DNA of 64,000 nucleotides from Ignatzschineria rhizosphaerae (lineage in GTDB: Bacteria; Pseudomonadota; Gammaproteobacteria; Cardiobacteriales; Wohlfahrtiimonadaceae). This document shows, piece by piece, positions 24,527-32,552 of this stretch. The DNA lies in assembly GCF_022655595.1 (NCBI RefSeq), contig NZ_CP093379.1:554501-618500 (forward strand). The letters are read 5' to 3'. Position 1 is the first letter of the stretch; each line of letters begins with the position of its first letter. Under the pieces are notes generated by a model. The model saw nothing but the letters and a program-made list of their open reading frames with translations, was not told the DNA's origin and ran no database searches. A program made the position numbers and the translations under genes.

Positions 24527-24779
24527 AATGCTCCTTTTGAACCATCTAAAAGAAGTATTATACGAGATAATCAGGATTCTCGCTGAAGTCGCTACGGGTA
24601 AAAAGAAAGAGATTGAGGTTAAGGCGATAATAATAAAGCTTATTTAGCGGCTATTTTTTATAGTCGAAAACTATTTATAGGGGGAAATTTTCTAGGCAAT
24701 AAAACATGCTACTATCGAGGGAAGTTTAATCATCAGGATTTGATAAAAAATCTTCGATAAAAAAGGGAGAAGGGAAGTT

Positions 24780-25598
24780 ATGGTGACATTAGAGTTGGCG
24801 CAAATTGCTTTTATCGATGGGGATATTGCCGGCAATTTAGCAAAAGTGGTTGGATATATTCGTAAAGCGCAAGCAACAAGCGATATTATAATATTCCCTG
24901 AAACCTGCTTTAGTGGTTTTCCTACCCATGAGAATGCGCCAGAATATTCACAAACGCTAAATGGCAATATTATTCAAACCTTAGAAAGGGAAGCGAGAGC
25001 AAAAGGTATTGCCGTACTTGCCGGTATTTGTGAAGCGCAAAATGGTGCTTATTATAATAGCGCTGTTTTTATCGATCCTGAGAAAGGCCATATCGCGACT
25101 TACCGTAAAACCCATATGTGGCTAACCGACCAAGGGCTTTTTACGCCAGGGGATCAGTTTATTAGTTTTGACTGGCGAGGAATCCGCATTGGGCTTTTAA
25201 TCTGTTTTGATATTGAGTTCCCAGAATCGGGACGTGCGAATGCGCTGTTAGATGCTGATCTATTATTAGTTGTGAATGGTAATATGGATCCTTATGGTGA
25301 AACCCATCGCACGGCAATTAAGGCTAGAGCGCAGGAGAATCAGTTCTTTGCAGCCTTTGTCAATCGTGTGGGTCAAGATAGCTTTGGACATCAGTTTGCA
25401 GGTGGAAGCTGTGTTGTTGATCCTTTTGGGGGAACGCTTTGTGAAGCCGGCAGGGAAGAGATGACCTTACAGATCCAGATCGATCCCTTAAAACGCAGAG
25501 AGTATCAAAAGGATTATCATTATCTTAATGAAAGAGCATTACCTTATCAAAGTGAGATCGAAGTTGATGGGGAGTATTCTTATCTTAAAATTCAGTAA
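24780..25598 (+). CDS. Carbon-nitrogen hydrolase (nitrilase superfamily)
   Basis: The 272-residue protein carries the catalytic triad of the superfamily: Glu41 in FPETCFSGF, Lys110 in YRKTHMWLTD and Cys142 in LICFDIEFPE. Members hydrolyse nitriles or amides such as omega-amides, N-carbamoyl compounds or deaminated glutathione. Length fits a single-domain amidase. GGGAAG precedes the ATG. It is a single gene; neither neighbour suggests the substrate. Confidence 0.85.
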   Translation: MVTLELAQIAFIDGDIAGNLAKVVGYIRKAQATSDIIIFPETCFSGFPTHENAPEYSQTLNGNIIQTLEREARAKGIAVLAGICEAQNGAYYNSAVFIDPEKGHIATYRKTHMWLTDQGLFTPGDQFISFDWRGIRIGLLICFDIEFPESGRANALLDADLLLVVNGNMDPYGETHRTAIKARAQENQFFAAFVNRVGQDSFGHQFAGGSCVVDPFGGTLCEAGREEMTLQIQIDPLKRREYQKDYHYLNERALPYQSEIEVDGEYSYLKIQ

Positions 25599-25820
25599 CT
25601 AGCGGAACCTTTCTTAAAGATATTGTTATGTGTTTTTAAGGCCTTGAATAATGGGAATCATAAAAAGGATTTACTAGGCAATGGCTAGTGAATTTAATTG
25701 AATGGGATTTTTGGATATTAAGCATTGCATTGATGAAGGATCGCTAAAACATTCACCATAGGCAGAAGAAAACGGGCAGATTTCCTAGATCTAGGCTATA
25801 ATATTGCACAAATTTTTTAT

Positions 25821-25858
25821 ATGTGGGGCATAGAGTCGGATGCTCTAAAAAACCACAT
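25821..25858 (+). promoter_or_regulatory. Candidate structured leader of xpt
   Basis: ATGTGG (25821-25826) pairs with CCACAT (25853-25858). The enclosed 26 bases can form either AGAG/CTCT (25832-25835 with 25843-25846) or GCAT/ATGC (25828-25831 with 25840-25843). A TATAAT-like box at about 25797-25802 would start transcription just upstream. The segment is too short for a purine riboswitch. An AGATAGC-type direct repeat follows before the start codon. The gap 25599-25796 holds nothing else I can identify. Confidence 0.35.
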
Positions 25859-25915
25859 TATATTACTTAAATAGCAGATAGCAGATAGCATGCAGATGCA
25901 TATCGAAGGTTTTTC

Positions 25916-26485
25916 ATGAAATTACTCCACGACAGAATTATCCAAGACGGTTTAGCGTTCGATGATGGGACATTGAAGGTTGATAGCTTTATTAACCATC
26001 AAATGGACCCGATTTTAATGAAGTCTATTGCGGTTGAGTTTGTTCGCCGTTTTGCCAATCTTCCAATTAATAAGATTATTACAATTGAAGCAAGTGGTAT
26101 TGCGCCAGCAATTATGCTGGGGTATCTTCTTGAATTGCCGGTTGTTTTTGTTAAAAAGAAAACACCAAAAACAATGGAGAAAATGTATCTTTCATCTGTT
26201 TACTCTTTCACTAAAGATCGCACCTATGATGTTTGTGTGAGCGAAGAGTATCTCTCAAAAGATGATAATGTCTTATTTATTGATGACTTTTTAGCAAATG
26301 GTAATGCGGCATTAGGAGTGAAATCACTGATTGACCAAGCAGGCGCAACACTTTCTGGAATGGGCTTTATCATTGAGAAGAGCTTCCAAGAAGGTCATCA
26401 GCGTTTAGTCGATCTTGGTATTAATGTACAATCATTAGCGCGCGTTGGCTCACTTGCGGGCGGTAAAGTGCAATTTATCGATTAA
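25916..26485 (+). CDS. xpt: Xanthine phosphoribosyltransferase
   Basis: The 189-residue protein matches the Xpt type (about 190 aa) by its start [14 protein letters not shown] and the PRPP-binding loop [16 protein letters not shown]. It converts xanthine and PRPP to XMP in purine salvage. This form is unlike the E. coli Gpt enzyme and belongs to the dimeric family known from Bacillus. The ATG follows AAGG about eight bases upstream, with a structured leader before it and a very stable terminator after it, so it is transcribed alone. Confidence 0.9.
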   Translation: MKLLHDRIIQDGLAFDDGTLKVDSFINHQMDPILMKSIAVEFVRRFANLPINKIITIEASGIAPAIMLGYLLELPVVFVKKKTPKTMEKMYLSSVYSFTKDRTYDVCVSEEYLSKDDNVLFIDDFLANGNAALGVKSLIDQAGATLSGMGFIIEKSFQEGHQRLVDLGINVQSLARVGSLAGGKVQFID

Positions 26486-26542
26486 TTGTAAAAAATATAA
26501 ACTATTTGAATCTAATGGCATAATAGCCTTTAGATTAAGCAG

Positions 26543-26598
26543 ATCGCTTCTAGCTCAAAGGTTGGTATCCGTATCAAGTTTTGAGGGAAGCGATTTTT
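26543..26598 (+). terminator. Long intrinsic terminator after xpt
   Basis: ATCGCTTC (26543-26550) pairs with GAAGCGAT (26587-26594). Inside, CTCAAA pairs with TTTGAG, and a GTATC-type hairpin caps the structure, followed by TTTTT. Confidence 0.75.
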
Positions 26599-26627
26599 GT
26601 ATGAATTGTGGTTAGGTAAGGATAGGA

Positions 26628-28160
26628 ATGGATATTTTATTAATTACGCTCAATGCACGATATTCTCATGCTTCATTGGGGCTGCGTTACCTCAAGGCAA
26701 ATCTTCATGAGTTAGAAGATCGGGCGGAGATTGTGGAATTTACCATTCAGCAAAATAAAGAGGCGATGCTAGAAGAGATCTATCGCCGTAACCCCAAGAT
26801 TGTCTCTTTTGGCATCTATATCTGGAATTTTTTAGAAACTACGTCTCTGATAAAAGATCTTCGGGCATTAATGCCGGAGGTAATCATCACTATTGGTGGG
26901 CCGGAAGTCTCTTATGAGTATGATGATACCGAAATCTATCCTTTAGTGGACTATCTCATCACAGGCTGGGGAGATGTGAGTTTCTACCAATTGGCAAAAT
27001 CTTTATTAGTAGAAGAGAAACCTTGGGAAACGAAGGTGATCAAAGGAATTGAGCCACCTTTAGAGGAGATTAAACTCCCTTATTATCTTTACAATGAAGA
27101 GGATATTAAGCATCGCACTATTTATATTGAAGCTTCTCGAGGTTGTCCTTTTAAGTGTGAATTTTGCCTTTCAAGTTTAGATAAAACAGCTTGGCGCTTT
27201 CCACTTGAACCATTTTTAGAAGCGATGGATGATCTTTATGTTCGTGGGCTTCGTCAATTTAAATTTGTCGATAGAACCTTTAACTTAAAGAAAGATTTTA
27301 CGCTAGCGATTTTAGATTTCTTCTTAGATAAGCTTGCAGAAAATCCAGAAGAAGCGCTATTTCTGCATTTTGAATTAGTACCGGATTATCTCTCTGAAGA
27401 GCTTAAAGCAAAAATATTACAATTCCCAAATGGCTCACTTCAGTTTGAGATCGGTATTCAAACTTTAAATCCAACAACGCAGCATCTGATCTCCCGTAAA
27501 ACCAATTTAGTCGCGGCGAAAGAGAATATTTCGTGGCTTTCTAAACATACAGATGTTCATCTGCATGTGGATTTAATTGTAGGATTGCCGGATGAAGATT
27601 TGGAGAGTTTTGCCAAGGGTTTTAATGAGCTTTGGAGCTGGGAGCCGCAAGAGATTCAAGTGGGGATCTTAAAGCGGTTAAAAGGCGTGCCGATTATTCG
27701 CCATAGTAGTGAATATCAATATAGCTTTAGTCAAGAGCCACCATACTCGATTCTTAAAAATCGGGAGATGCCATTTGTGCAAGTGATGGAGATGGAGCGT
27801 TTTGCAAAATTTTGGGATAGCATTGCGAATTCAGGGCGATTTAAGGAGAGTTTGGCGCTAATTTTAGGCGATCTTCCTTTTGAGAATTTTAGAGCATTAG
27901 CCGCAGCGCTCTCCAAGCATTTTGGCAGAGCTTATGGTATTGCATTAGATAGACTCTTTAGAGCAATCTTTGATTATTTAACACAAGAGAGAAAGCTCAC
28001 TATTGATGAGGTTCGCGCCGTAATGCGTGAAGATTTCCTTCGTACCGGCATTAAGGGTTGGCCTAAATATTTAGGAGAAAGACCCGATGATCGCCTCTTT
28101 GGTCCGCAAGATGAAGGTAATGAAGCATTGCCACAAAGGCAGCGTCAGCATCGGGCATAA
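26628..28160 (+). CDS. B12-binding radical SAM protein (DUF4080 type)
   Basis: The 510-residue product begins with a cobalamin-binding Rossmann domain (DILLITLNARYSHASLGLRYLKANL, and IGGPEVSYEY). A radical SAM core carries the cluster motif C-x3-C-x2-C in SRGCPFKCEFCLSS at about residue 182. A C-terminal region (DLPFENFRALAAALSKHFGRAYG) fits DUF4080. Family members are predicted methyltransferases or cyclases of unknown substrate. GGATAGGA precedes the start. It stands alone, with MITE copy A directly after the stop. Confidence 0.8.
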   Translation: MDILLITLNARYSHASLGLRYLKANLHELEDRAEIVEFTIQQNKEAMLEEIYRRNPKIVSFGIYIWNFLETTSLIKDLRALMPEVIITIGGPEVSYEYDDTEIYPLVDYLITGWGDVSFYQLAKSLLVEEKPWETKVIKGIEPPLEEIKLPYYLYNEEDIKHRTIYIEASRGCPFKCEFCLSSLDKTAWRFPLEPFLEAMDDLYVRGLRQFKFVDRTFNLKKDFTLAILDFFLDKLAENPEEALFLHFELVPDYLSEELKAKILQFPNGSLQFEIGIQTLNPTTQHLISRKTNLVAAKENISWLSKHTDVHLHVDLIVGLPDEDLESFAKGFNELWSWEPQEIQVGILKRLKGVPIIRHSSEYQYSFSQEPPYSILKNREMPFVQVMEMERFAKFWDSIANSGRFKESLALILGDLPFENFRALAAALSKHFGRAYGIALDRLFRAIFDYLTQERKLTIDEVRAVMREDFLRTGIKGWPKYLGERPDDRLFGPQDEGNEALPQRQRQHRA

Positions 28161-28168
28161 TAAGAATG

Positions 28169-28274
28169 TATCAAACCAGCTTGTATGATGCTGGATATAA
28201 CGGATCTATCACATTTCATAACTGATTCGTCGACAATTTGATTCAGTAATTTTAAACCAATCTCGCCATAGTAA
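28169..28274. repeat. MITE-like repeat, copy A (5'-truncated)
   Basis: This 106-base segment matches the right half of copy C (39909-40077). Shared parts include ATCAAACCAGCTTGTATGAT, the TGCTGGATA core, GACAATTTGATTCAGTAATTTTAAACC and a decayed terminal end CATAGTAAA. The left terminal repeat is absent. Confidence 0.7.
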
Positions 28275-28308
28275 AAAAGCATAATGAGCTTAACGATCAT
28301 TATGCTTT
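28274..28308. terminator. Bidirectional terminator
   Basis: AAAAGCATAATGA (28274-28286) and TCATTATGCTTTT (28296-28308) form a 13-bp stem with A/T runs on both sides, serving the convergent radical SAM and ispE genes. Confidence 0.75.
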
Positions 28309-28354
28309 TAATGTTTTTAGTCTATTTAAATGTTGAGTAATGAAGCTCTATTCA

Positions 28355-29200
28355 CTACAAAGCAATTGGCGCATTCTCATAAAGTAAAGATTGATTGAGG
28401 CTTTTAAATGGCAAGAGCTCCCAGCCTTGTTCTTTGGCAAGAGAGCTGAGAAGTAAGGATTGCTCAGCATCCATTTTAGGGACAAATATGCAAGATCCTG
28501 TGCCAGTGATGTAGGGGTTTAGGTTAAGCTCGTTAAGCGCATTCATAATTAAACGCATTGCCGGATAGTGATGATAAATTGCCGGTAAGCAATCATTAAT
28601 CGCTCGGCTTTGATCAAAATACTTATCAGGGAAAAGCATGCTATTTCTTGGGAGCTCGCTACTTTCAAAAATGAGCTTAGTAGAAATATGAATACCGGGG
28701 TTAATAAGCGTAAATTCTTCTTCCTTTATTTCAAGCGGTGTTAGAATCTCGCCAATTCCTTCCGCCCAAGCACTTTTACCATAGATAAATATTGGCACAT
28801 CTGCACCGATTTTTTTACCAATCTCTATAAGCGCTGTTTGACTAAGGTTTAGTTCCCATAACGCATTGAGTGCAACTAATGTTGTTGCTGCATTAGAGCT
28901 GCCGCCACCGATTCCAGCGCCCATTGGTAGGTTTTTGATAAGATCAATTGTAACCCCTTTATCACTATTGCTATAGTGTTTGAGTGCCGTAATTGCACGA
29001 TAGATGAGATCCTCTTCCTTTGAGAAATCAAGATGCTCATAATTAAAGCGGATCTCATTATCTTCTCGTACTTCAAAACCAATCTCATCAAAGAGATCGG
29101 TAAATTGAAAGACAGTTTGTAGATAGTGATAGCCATTTTCTTCTCGGCGGATCACTCTTAACATGCGATTGATCTTTGCAGGAGCAGGAAAGTAGAGCAT
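28355..29200 (-). CDS. ispE: 4-diphosphocytidyl-2-C-methyl-D-erythritol kinase
   Basis: The 281-residue GHMP kinase has the N-terminal PAPAKINRMLRVIRREENGYHYLQT motif and the ATP loop LPMGAGIGGGSSNAATTLVALN, plus the C-terminal GTGSCIFV motif. It phosphorylates CDP-methylerythritol in the non-mevalonate isoprenoid pathway. Its ATG overlaps the lolB stop by one base. Length is normal for the family. Confidence 0.95.
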   Translation of the reverse strand: MLYFPAPAKINRMLRVIRREENGYHYLQTVFQFTDLFDEIGFEVREDNEIRFNYEHLDFSKEEDLIYRAITALKHYSNSDKGVTIDLIKNLPMGAGIGGGSSNAATTLVALNALWELNLSQTALIEIGKKIGADVPIFIYGKSAWAEGIGEILTPLEIKEEEFTLINPGIHISTKLIFESSELPRNSMLFPDKYFDQSRAINDCLPAIYHHYPAMRLIMNALNELNLNPYITGTGSCIFVPKMDAEQSLLLSSLAKEQGWELLPFKSLNQSLLYENAPIAL

Positions 29201-29760
29201 TAGCGAATAATCCAGTTATCAATAAGGAAGCGCAAACGAATATCATCTCCGCGCGTTAAAGTCATTTTTAAAGGAAGCTTCATACTGTTCTTCTCAATCC
29301 ACTCTTCATAAGTAACCGTCCAGCCATCTTCTACGAAGGTTCTTGGAAGCTCTGTTTTCTCATCATAAAGAATTCTTGTTTTTGCGTTATTAGTCCGGCC
29401 TTTAATCCATTGCTGCGTGTTTGAGACAGGCCAATTAATGCCGGTAAGATTGGCAAAGAGGCGATCTGGATTTTTATCTTTAAAGGTCTCTTCATTGATA
29501 GTGATAGAAGTCTCTTTATCATCCACCTCAATATCAACACGCCCTTGAGCAAAGGGACCTTGAATAATAATATTGACCGATTCATTCTTTGCTTGCTCAA
29601 TTGCAAAGCTTACTTGCCCGCTTTGAGAAGGGTGTTTAATGGCAGTTCTACCAAAAACTTTATAACTCTCAGCATCCTCTAAAGTCTCATACATAGGGAC
29701 GGTACAAGCAGTTAAAGTTAATGTTGTTAAAATAAGTGGGATAATTTTTGTTCGTTTCAT
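29200..29760 (-). CDS. lolB: Outer-membrane lipoprotein receptor LolB
   Basis: The 186-residue product starts with a lipoprotein signal (KRTKIIPLILTTLTLTAC; Cys19 as acylation site). The body has the LolB strand pattern, with IQGPFAQGRVDIEVDD and SNTQQWIKG. It accepts lipoproteins from LolA and inserts them in the outer membrane. The partner order lolB-ispE followed divergently by tRNA-Gln and prs is conserved in gammaproteobacteria and supports the call despite low sequence conservation. Confidence 0.85.
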   Translation of the reverse strand: MKRTKIIPLILTTLTLTACTVPMYETLEDAESYKVFGRTAIKHPSQSGQVSFAIEQAKNESVNIIIQGPFAQGRVDIEVDDKETSITINEETFKDKNPDRLFANLTGINWPVSNTQQWIKGRTNNAKTRILYDEKTELPRTFVEDGWTVTYEEWIEKNSMKLPLKMTLTRGDDIRLRFLIDNWIIR

Positions 29761-29943
29761 AGCTTTTTCAAAAAAGTTTGTTAGAATTGTTCTCGTTGAT
29801 TCAGCGCTCGAGATTAAATGCCTTTGATGGGATACATTCTACACGTTGGATTAGCTTATAAACAGAAGTCTAGGTGAGTAAAAAGAGCTCACAAATAACG
29901 CTAGACAAACCTAAAAAGATGTTTATAATAGTTGTTCTTCTGA

Positions 29944-30018
29944 TGGGCTATAGCCAAGCGGTAAGGCAGCGGGTTTTGATCCCGCCATCCCCAGGTTCGA
30001 ATCCTGGTAGCCCAGCCA
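29944..30018 (+). tRNA. tRNA-Gln (TTG)
   Basis: A 75-base cloverleaf with acceptor TGGGCTA/TAGCCCA, a TTCGAAT T-loop, an encoded CCA end and anticodon loop TTTTGAT (anticodon TTG). It is identical to the copy at 31131. Confidence 0.97.
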
Positions 30019-30029
30019 TATATATAAAA

Positions 30030-30098
30030 GGTATTGCACTGTAATTAAGTATTGATTATGTCAAAGAAACGATTACAATTAGCGGCAATACCTTTTTT
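30030..30098 (+). terminator. Hairpin with U-run between tRNA-Gln and prs
   Basis: GGTATTGC (30030-30037) pairs with GCAATACC (30085-30092) followed by TTTTTT, with an inner GTAAT/ATTAC pair. It may end the tRNA transcript or attenuate read-through into prs. Confidence 0.6.
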
Positions 30099-30137
30099 CT
30101 ATTGTAAAACCCAAACTTTTATAGAGGATTCTTTGTA

Positions 30138-31097
30138 ATGAGCAGCAAAGACCAGATGATGGTGTTTACCGGTAACGCCAATCCAGAGTTAGCTAATAAG
30201 GTGGCCAAGCATTTAGGGCTTGAGTTAGGAGATGCGACAGTAGGGCGCTTCTCAGATGGAGAAGTCATGATCTCTATCAATGAAAATGTCCGTGGTAAGG
30301 ATGTCTTTTTTATCCAACCAACATGCTACCCAACAAATGATAACTTAATGGAACTCTTGGTTGCTTGCGATGCGCTTCGTCGTGCATCTGCTGGAAGAAT
30401 CACAGCTGTTATTCCATATTATGGCTACTCACGTCAAGATCGTCGTCCGCGTTCAGCGCGTGTACCGATCTCTGCAAAAGTTGTCGCAAATATGATCACA
30501 AGCGTAGGGTGCGATAGAGTCCTCACAATTGATCTTCATGCTGATCAAATTCAAGGTTTCTTTGAAATTCCTGTAGATAATATCTATGCATCATCAGTTA
30601 TCCAAGCAGATATCATGAAGCATGATAGTTCTAATGTAACGGTTGTTTCACCAGATGTTGGTGGTGTACTTCGTGCACGCTCTGTGGCAAAACAGATCCC
30701 TGGCGCTGATTTAGTGATTATCGATAAACGCCGCCCGGCACCAAATGTATCAGAAGTCATGAATATCATTGGTGAAGTAGAAGGTCGTGATTGTATCATT
30801 GTTGATGATATCGTTGATACGGCAGGAACATTAGGAGCGGCTGCAAAAGTGCTTAAAGAGCGCGGCGCAAAAACAGTAAAAGCTTACTGTACGCATCCTA
30901 TTTTTTCAGGTAAAGCAATTTTTAATATCGAGAACTCAGGTCTTGATGAAATGATCGTGACAGATACAATTCCGCTTCGTGAAGAGGCAATTGCATGTGA
31001 TAAGATCCGTGTGCTTTCAATCTCTGACATCATTGCGAATACTATTTTAAGAATTCACGAAGAAGAGTCAGTTAGTACATTATTTACGCTTGATTAA
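30138..31097 (+). CDS. prs: Ribose-phosphate pyrophosphokinase
   Basis: The 319-residue enzyme has [18 protein letters not shown] at the start, the catalytic flexible loop [20 protein letters not shown] and the PRPP signature [19 protein letters not shown]. It makes PRPP from ribose-5-phosphate and ATP, feeding purine, pyrimidine, His and Trp synthesis and the Xpt reaction encoded nearby. The start follows AGAGGA. It lies between two identical tRNA-Gln genes. Confidence 0.97.
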   Translation: MSSKDQMMVFTGNANPELANKVAKHLGLELGDATVGRFSDGEVMISINENVRGKDVFFIQPTCYPTNDNLMELLVACDALRRASAGRITAVIPYYGYSRQDRRPRSARVPISAKVVANMITSVGCDRVLTIDLHADQIQGFFEIPVDNIYASSVIQADIMKHDSSNVTVVSPDVGGVLRARSVAKQIPGADLVIIDKRRPAPNVSEVMNIIGEVEGRDCIIVDDIVDTAGTLGAAAKVLKERGAKTVKAYCTHPIFSGKAIFNIENSGLDEMIVTDTIPLREEAIACDKIRVLSISDIIANTILRIHEEESVSTLFTLD

Positions 31098-31130
31098 GCA
31101 AAAATAAACAGTATAATTATCCGAGTTGAT

Positions 31131-31205
31131 TGGGCTATAGCCAAGCGGTAAGGCAGCGGGTTTTGATCCCGCCATCCCCAGGTTCGAATCCTGGTAGCCC
31201 AGCCA
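31131..31205 (+). tRNA. tRNA-Gln (TTG), second copy
   Basis: Identical over all 75 bases to the copy at 29944, in the same orientation, beginning 34 bases after the prs stop. CCA is encoded. Confidence 0.97.
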
Positions 31206-31213
31206 TATTAGAA

Positions 31214-31245
31214 AGGCATTACGTAATAAGCGTAATGCCTTTTTG
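31214..31245 (+). terminator. Terminator after second tRNA-Gln
   Basis: AGGCATTACG (31214-31223) and CGTAATGCCT (31231-31240) form a 10-bp stem followed by TTTTT. Confidence 0.85.
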
Positions 31246-31385
31246 CTATTTGTGATATTCATGATTCAAAGTCGATAAGTATAATCTTGCTTGTAGGGCT
31301 AACTAATATATCAATTATTGTTTAATAAGCAGTGCAAAGTAGTCTAGTGAGTGCTTCAAATCAGCTTATACGATTCAGTAGTTTT

Positions 31386-31606
31386 TATAGTAAAGTCGGT
31401 TTAAGAAAAACAAGACTTAAATAGCTGGTAGGATTTTAGAAAGGGCATGGAGCATTTCCTCAAGCATTGCATAAATCTATAAGGGCAGTATTAAAAAGCG
31501 CTTGCAAGATGCCAGATAGAGCATGTTTTTATTGTTAATAGCCGATGCGCCGGCCTTTAAATCAACCTGTTTTGAAGTTATTTCACTATCATCCGATTTT
31601 ACTACA
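31386..31606. repeat. MITE-like repeat, copy B
   Basis: The element starts TATAGTAAAGTCGGTTTAAG and ends CCGATTTTACTACA, near-perfect terminal inverted repeats. The internal GATGCCAGATAGAGC and GCCGATGCGCCGGC segments match the other copies. A fragment of the same family (CAAATCAGCTTATACGAT, about 31355-31376) lies directly before it. The gap 31246-31819 holds no gene. Confidence 0.75.
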
Positions 31607-31819
31607 CAAAGGAAGAGTTTTGTTTGAAAGGGTAATATCGAAAGGTGTGTTCATTTTAACCTCTTAAAGCTAGAAGCTCGCCTTTCTCGTGTTAAAAAAG
31701 CGATGAAAGCTCTGCAATCTCTTGACTGCTTCTATATAATGGATCTAGGCATTTAAAAATTCTTACCTTTGCTAGGGTGAGGTTCTTATTTTTATTGAAT
31801 TAGATTTAAAAGGGTTTGT

Positions 31820-32086
31820 ATGACACGTAAAGTATTTTGTGTAAAGTTGCAGAAAGAAGCGGATGCAATGCCAAGACAGATGTATCCTGGGGAGTTAGGG
31901 AAGCAAATTTTTGAAAATATCTCTAATGAAGCGTGGCAAGATTGGTTAAGAGCGCAAACTATTTTAATCAATGAGTATCGTATTAATCCGTTAGATCCAA
32001 AATCACGTGAATTTTTAGAAAAGCAGATGCATGAATTTTTCTTTGGTTCCGGTGCAGATCTTCCAGATGCATTTAAGCCTGAGTAG
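31820..32086 (+). CDS. yggX: Oxidative damage protection / Fe(II) trafficking protein YggX
   Basis: The 88-residue protein is YggX-like throughout: RKVFCVKLQKEADAM at the start, PGELGKQIFENISNEAW in the middle and NPLDPKSREFLEKQMHEFFFG towards the end. The conserved Cys7 is present. YggX protects iron-sulfur proteins and is linked to MutY in enterobacteria; no mutY neighbour is seen here. A terminator follows about 70 bases after the stop. Confidence 0.93.
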   Translation: MTRKVFCVKLQKEADAMPRQMYPGELGKQIFENISNEAWQDWLRAQTILINEYRINPLDPKSREFLEKQMHEFFFGSGADLPDAFKPE

Positions 32087-32155
32087 ATCAGTGTTTACCT
32101 TGAGCTTTTCAAGATAAAGAACGTTTTATTTTTATAAGAATCATCGAAATAGATG

Positions 32156-32199
32156 AAAAGACCTTGACCGTTTTTTAAAAAAGGGTTAAGGTCTTTTTT
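32156..32199 (+). terminator. Terminator after yggX
   Basis: AAAAGACCTT (32156-32165) pairs with AAGGTCTTTT (32188-32197) with a run of six T. The 3' arm also holds the AAGG that would serve as ribosome site of the leuL-like peptide at 32200. Confidence 0.65.
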
Positions 32200-32250
32200 A
32201 TGAATACGAAAAATTACACACTACTACAACTACGACTTATTCTGCTGTAA
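32200..32250 (+). CDS. leuL: leuA leader peptide (leucine-rich)
   Basis: A 16-residue frame reads MNTKNYTLLQLRLILL, with six Leu codons (CTA, CTA, CTA, CTT, CTG, CTG) in the last nine positions. AAGG lies nine bases before the ATG. A stable 9-bp hairpin includes the last two Leu codons and the stop. This is the layout of leucine attenuation leaders: ribosome stalling at Leu codons would alter folding upstream of leuA. The leuA start is 302 bases downstream, longer than usual, and the terminator partner is not obvious. Confidence 0.65.
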   Translation: MNTKNYTLLQLRLILL

Positions 32251-32266
32251 CCGCAAAGGTTGCAGC
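32244..32266 (+). promoter_or_regulatory. Leader hairpin overlapping the leuL stop
   Basis: GCTGTAACC (32244-32252) pairs with GGTTGCAGC (32258-32266) over nine positions with one U-G, closing a GCAAA loop. It corresponds to the pause or 1:2 hairpin of an attenuator. Possible later stems are AAATCT/AGATTT (about 32269-32290) and CTCTTT/AAAGAG (about 32409-32440), neither a clearly strong terminator. The rest of 32251-32552 is non-coding. Confidence 0.5.
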
Positions 32267-32552
32267 CTAAATCTGCTTATTTATAGATTTTTGAAGTTTG
32301 CTAGTTGGTGTAATTTTAATGAAAGCTCCAGTTTCGTTTATAGAAAATAATATCTTTTTTGACACAATTGTTCGTTGGCATGCCTTGATATATAGCCTAC
32401 GACTCTCTTTTTTGCACCCTAAATAAAGGGCAAAGAGATCTTTCGCATGCCTAAAATCTGGCAGCATTAAAGAATAATAAACCGTTTAAACACACAAATT
32501 GTTAGTGAATAACAGCTCGAGAGCAGAGCGTATTAAAAATAGGAAAATAATT

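Noticed and set aside
25821-25858. Purine riboswitch upstream of xpt
   Set aside because: The paired region encloses only about 26 bases and lacks the two conserved loops and the three-way junction of that class.
32267-32467. Minus-strand open frame in the leuA leader
   Set aside because: No ribosome site, no recognised family, and it lies wholly within the probable leuA leader; likely chance.
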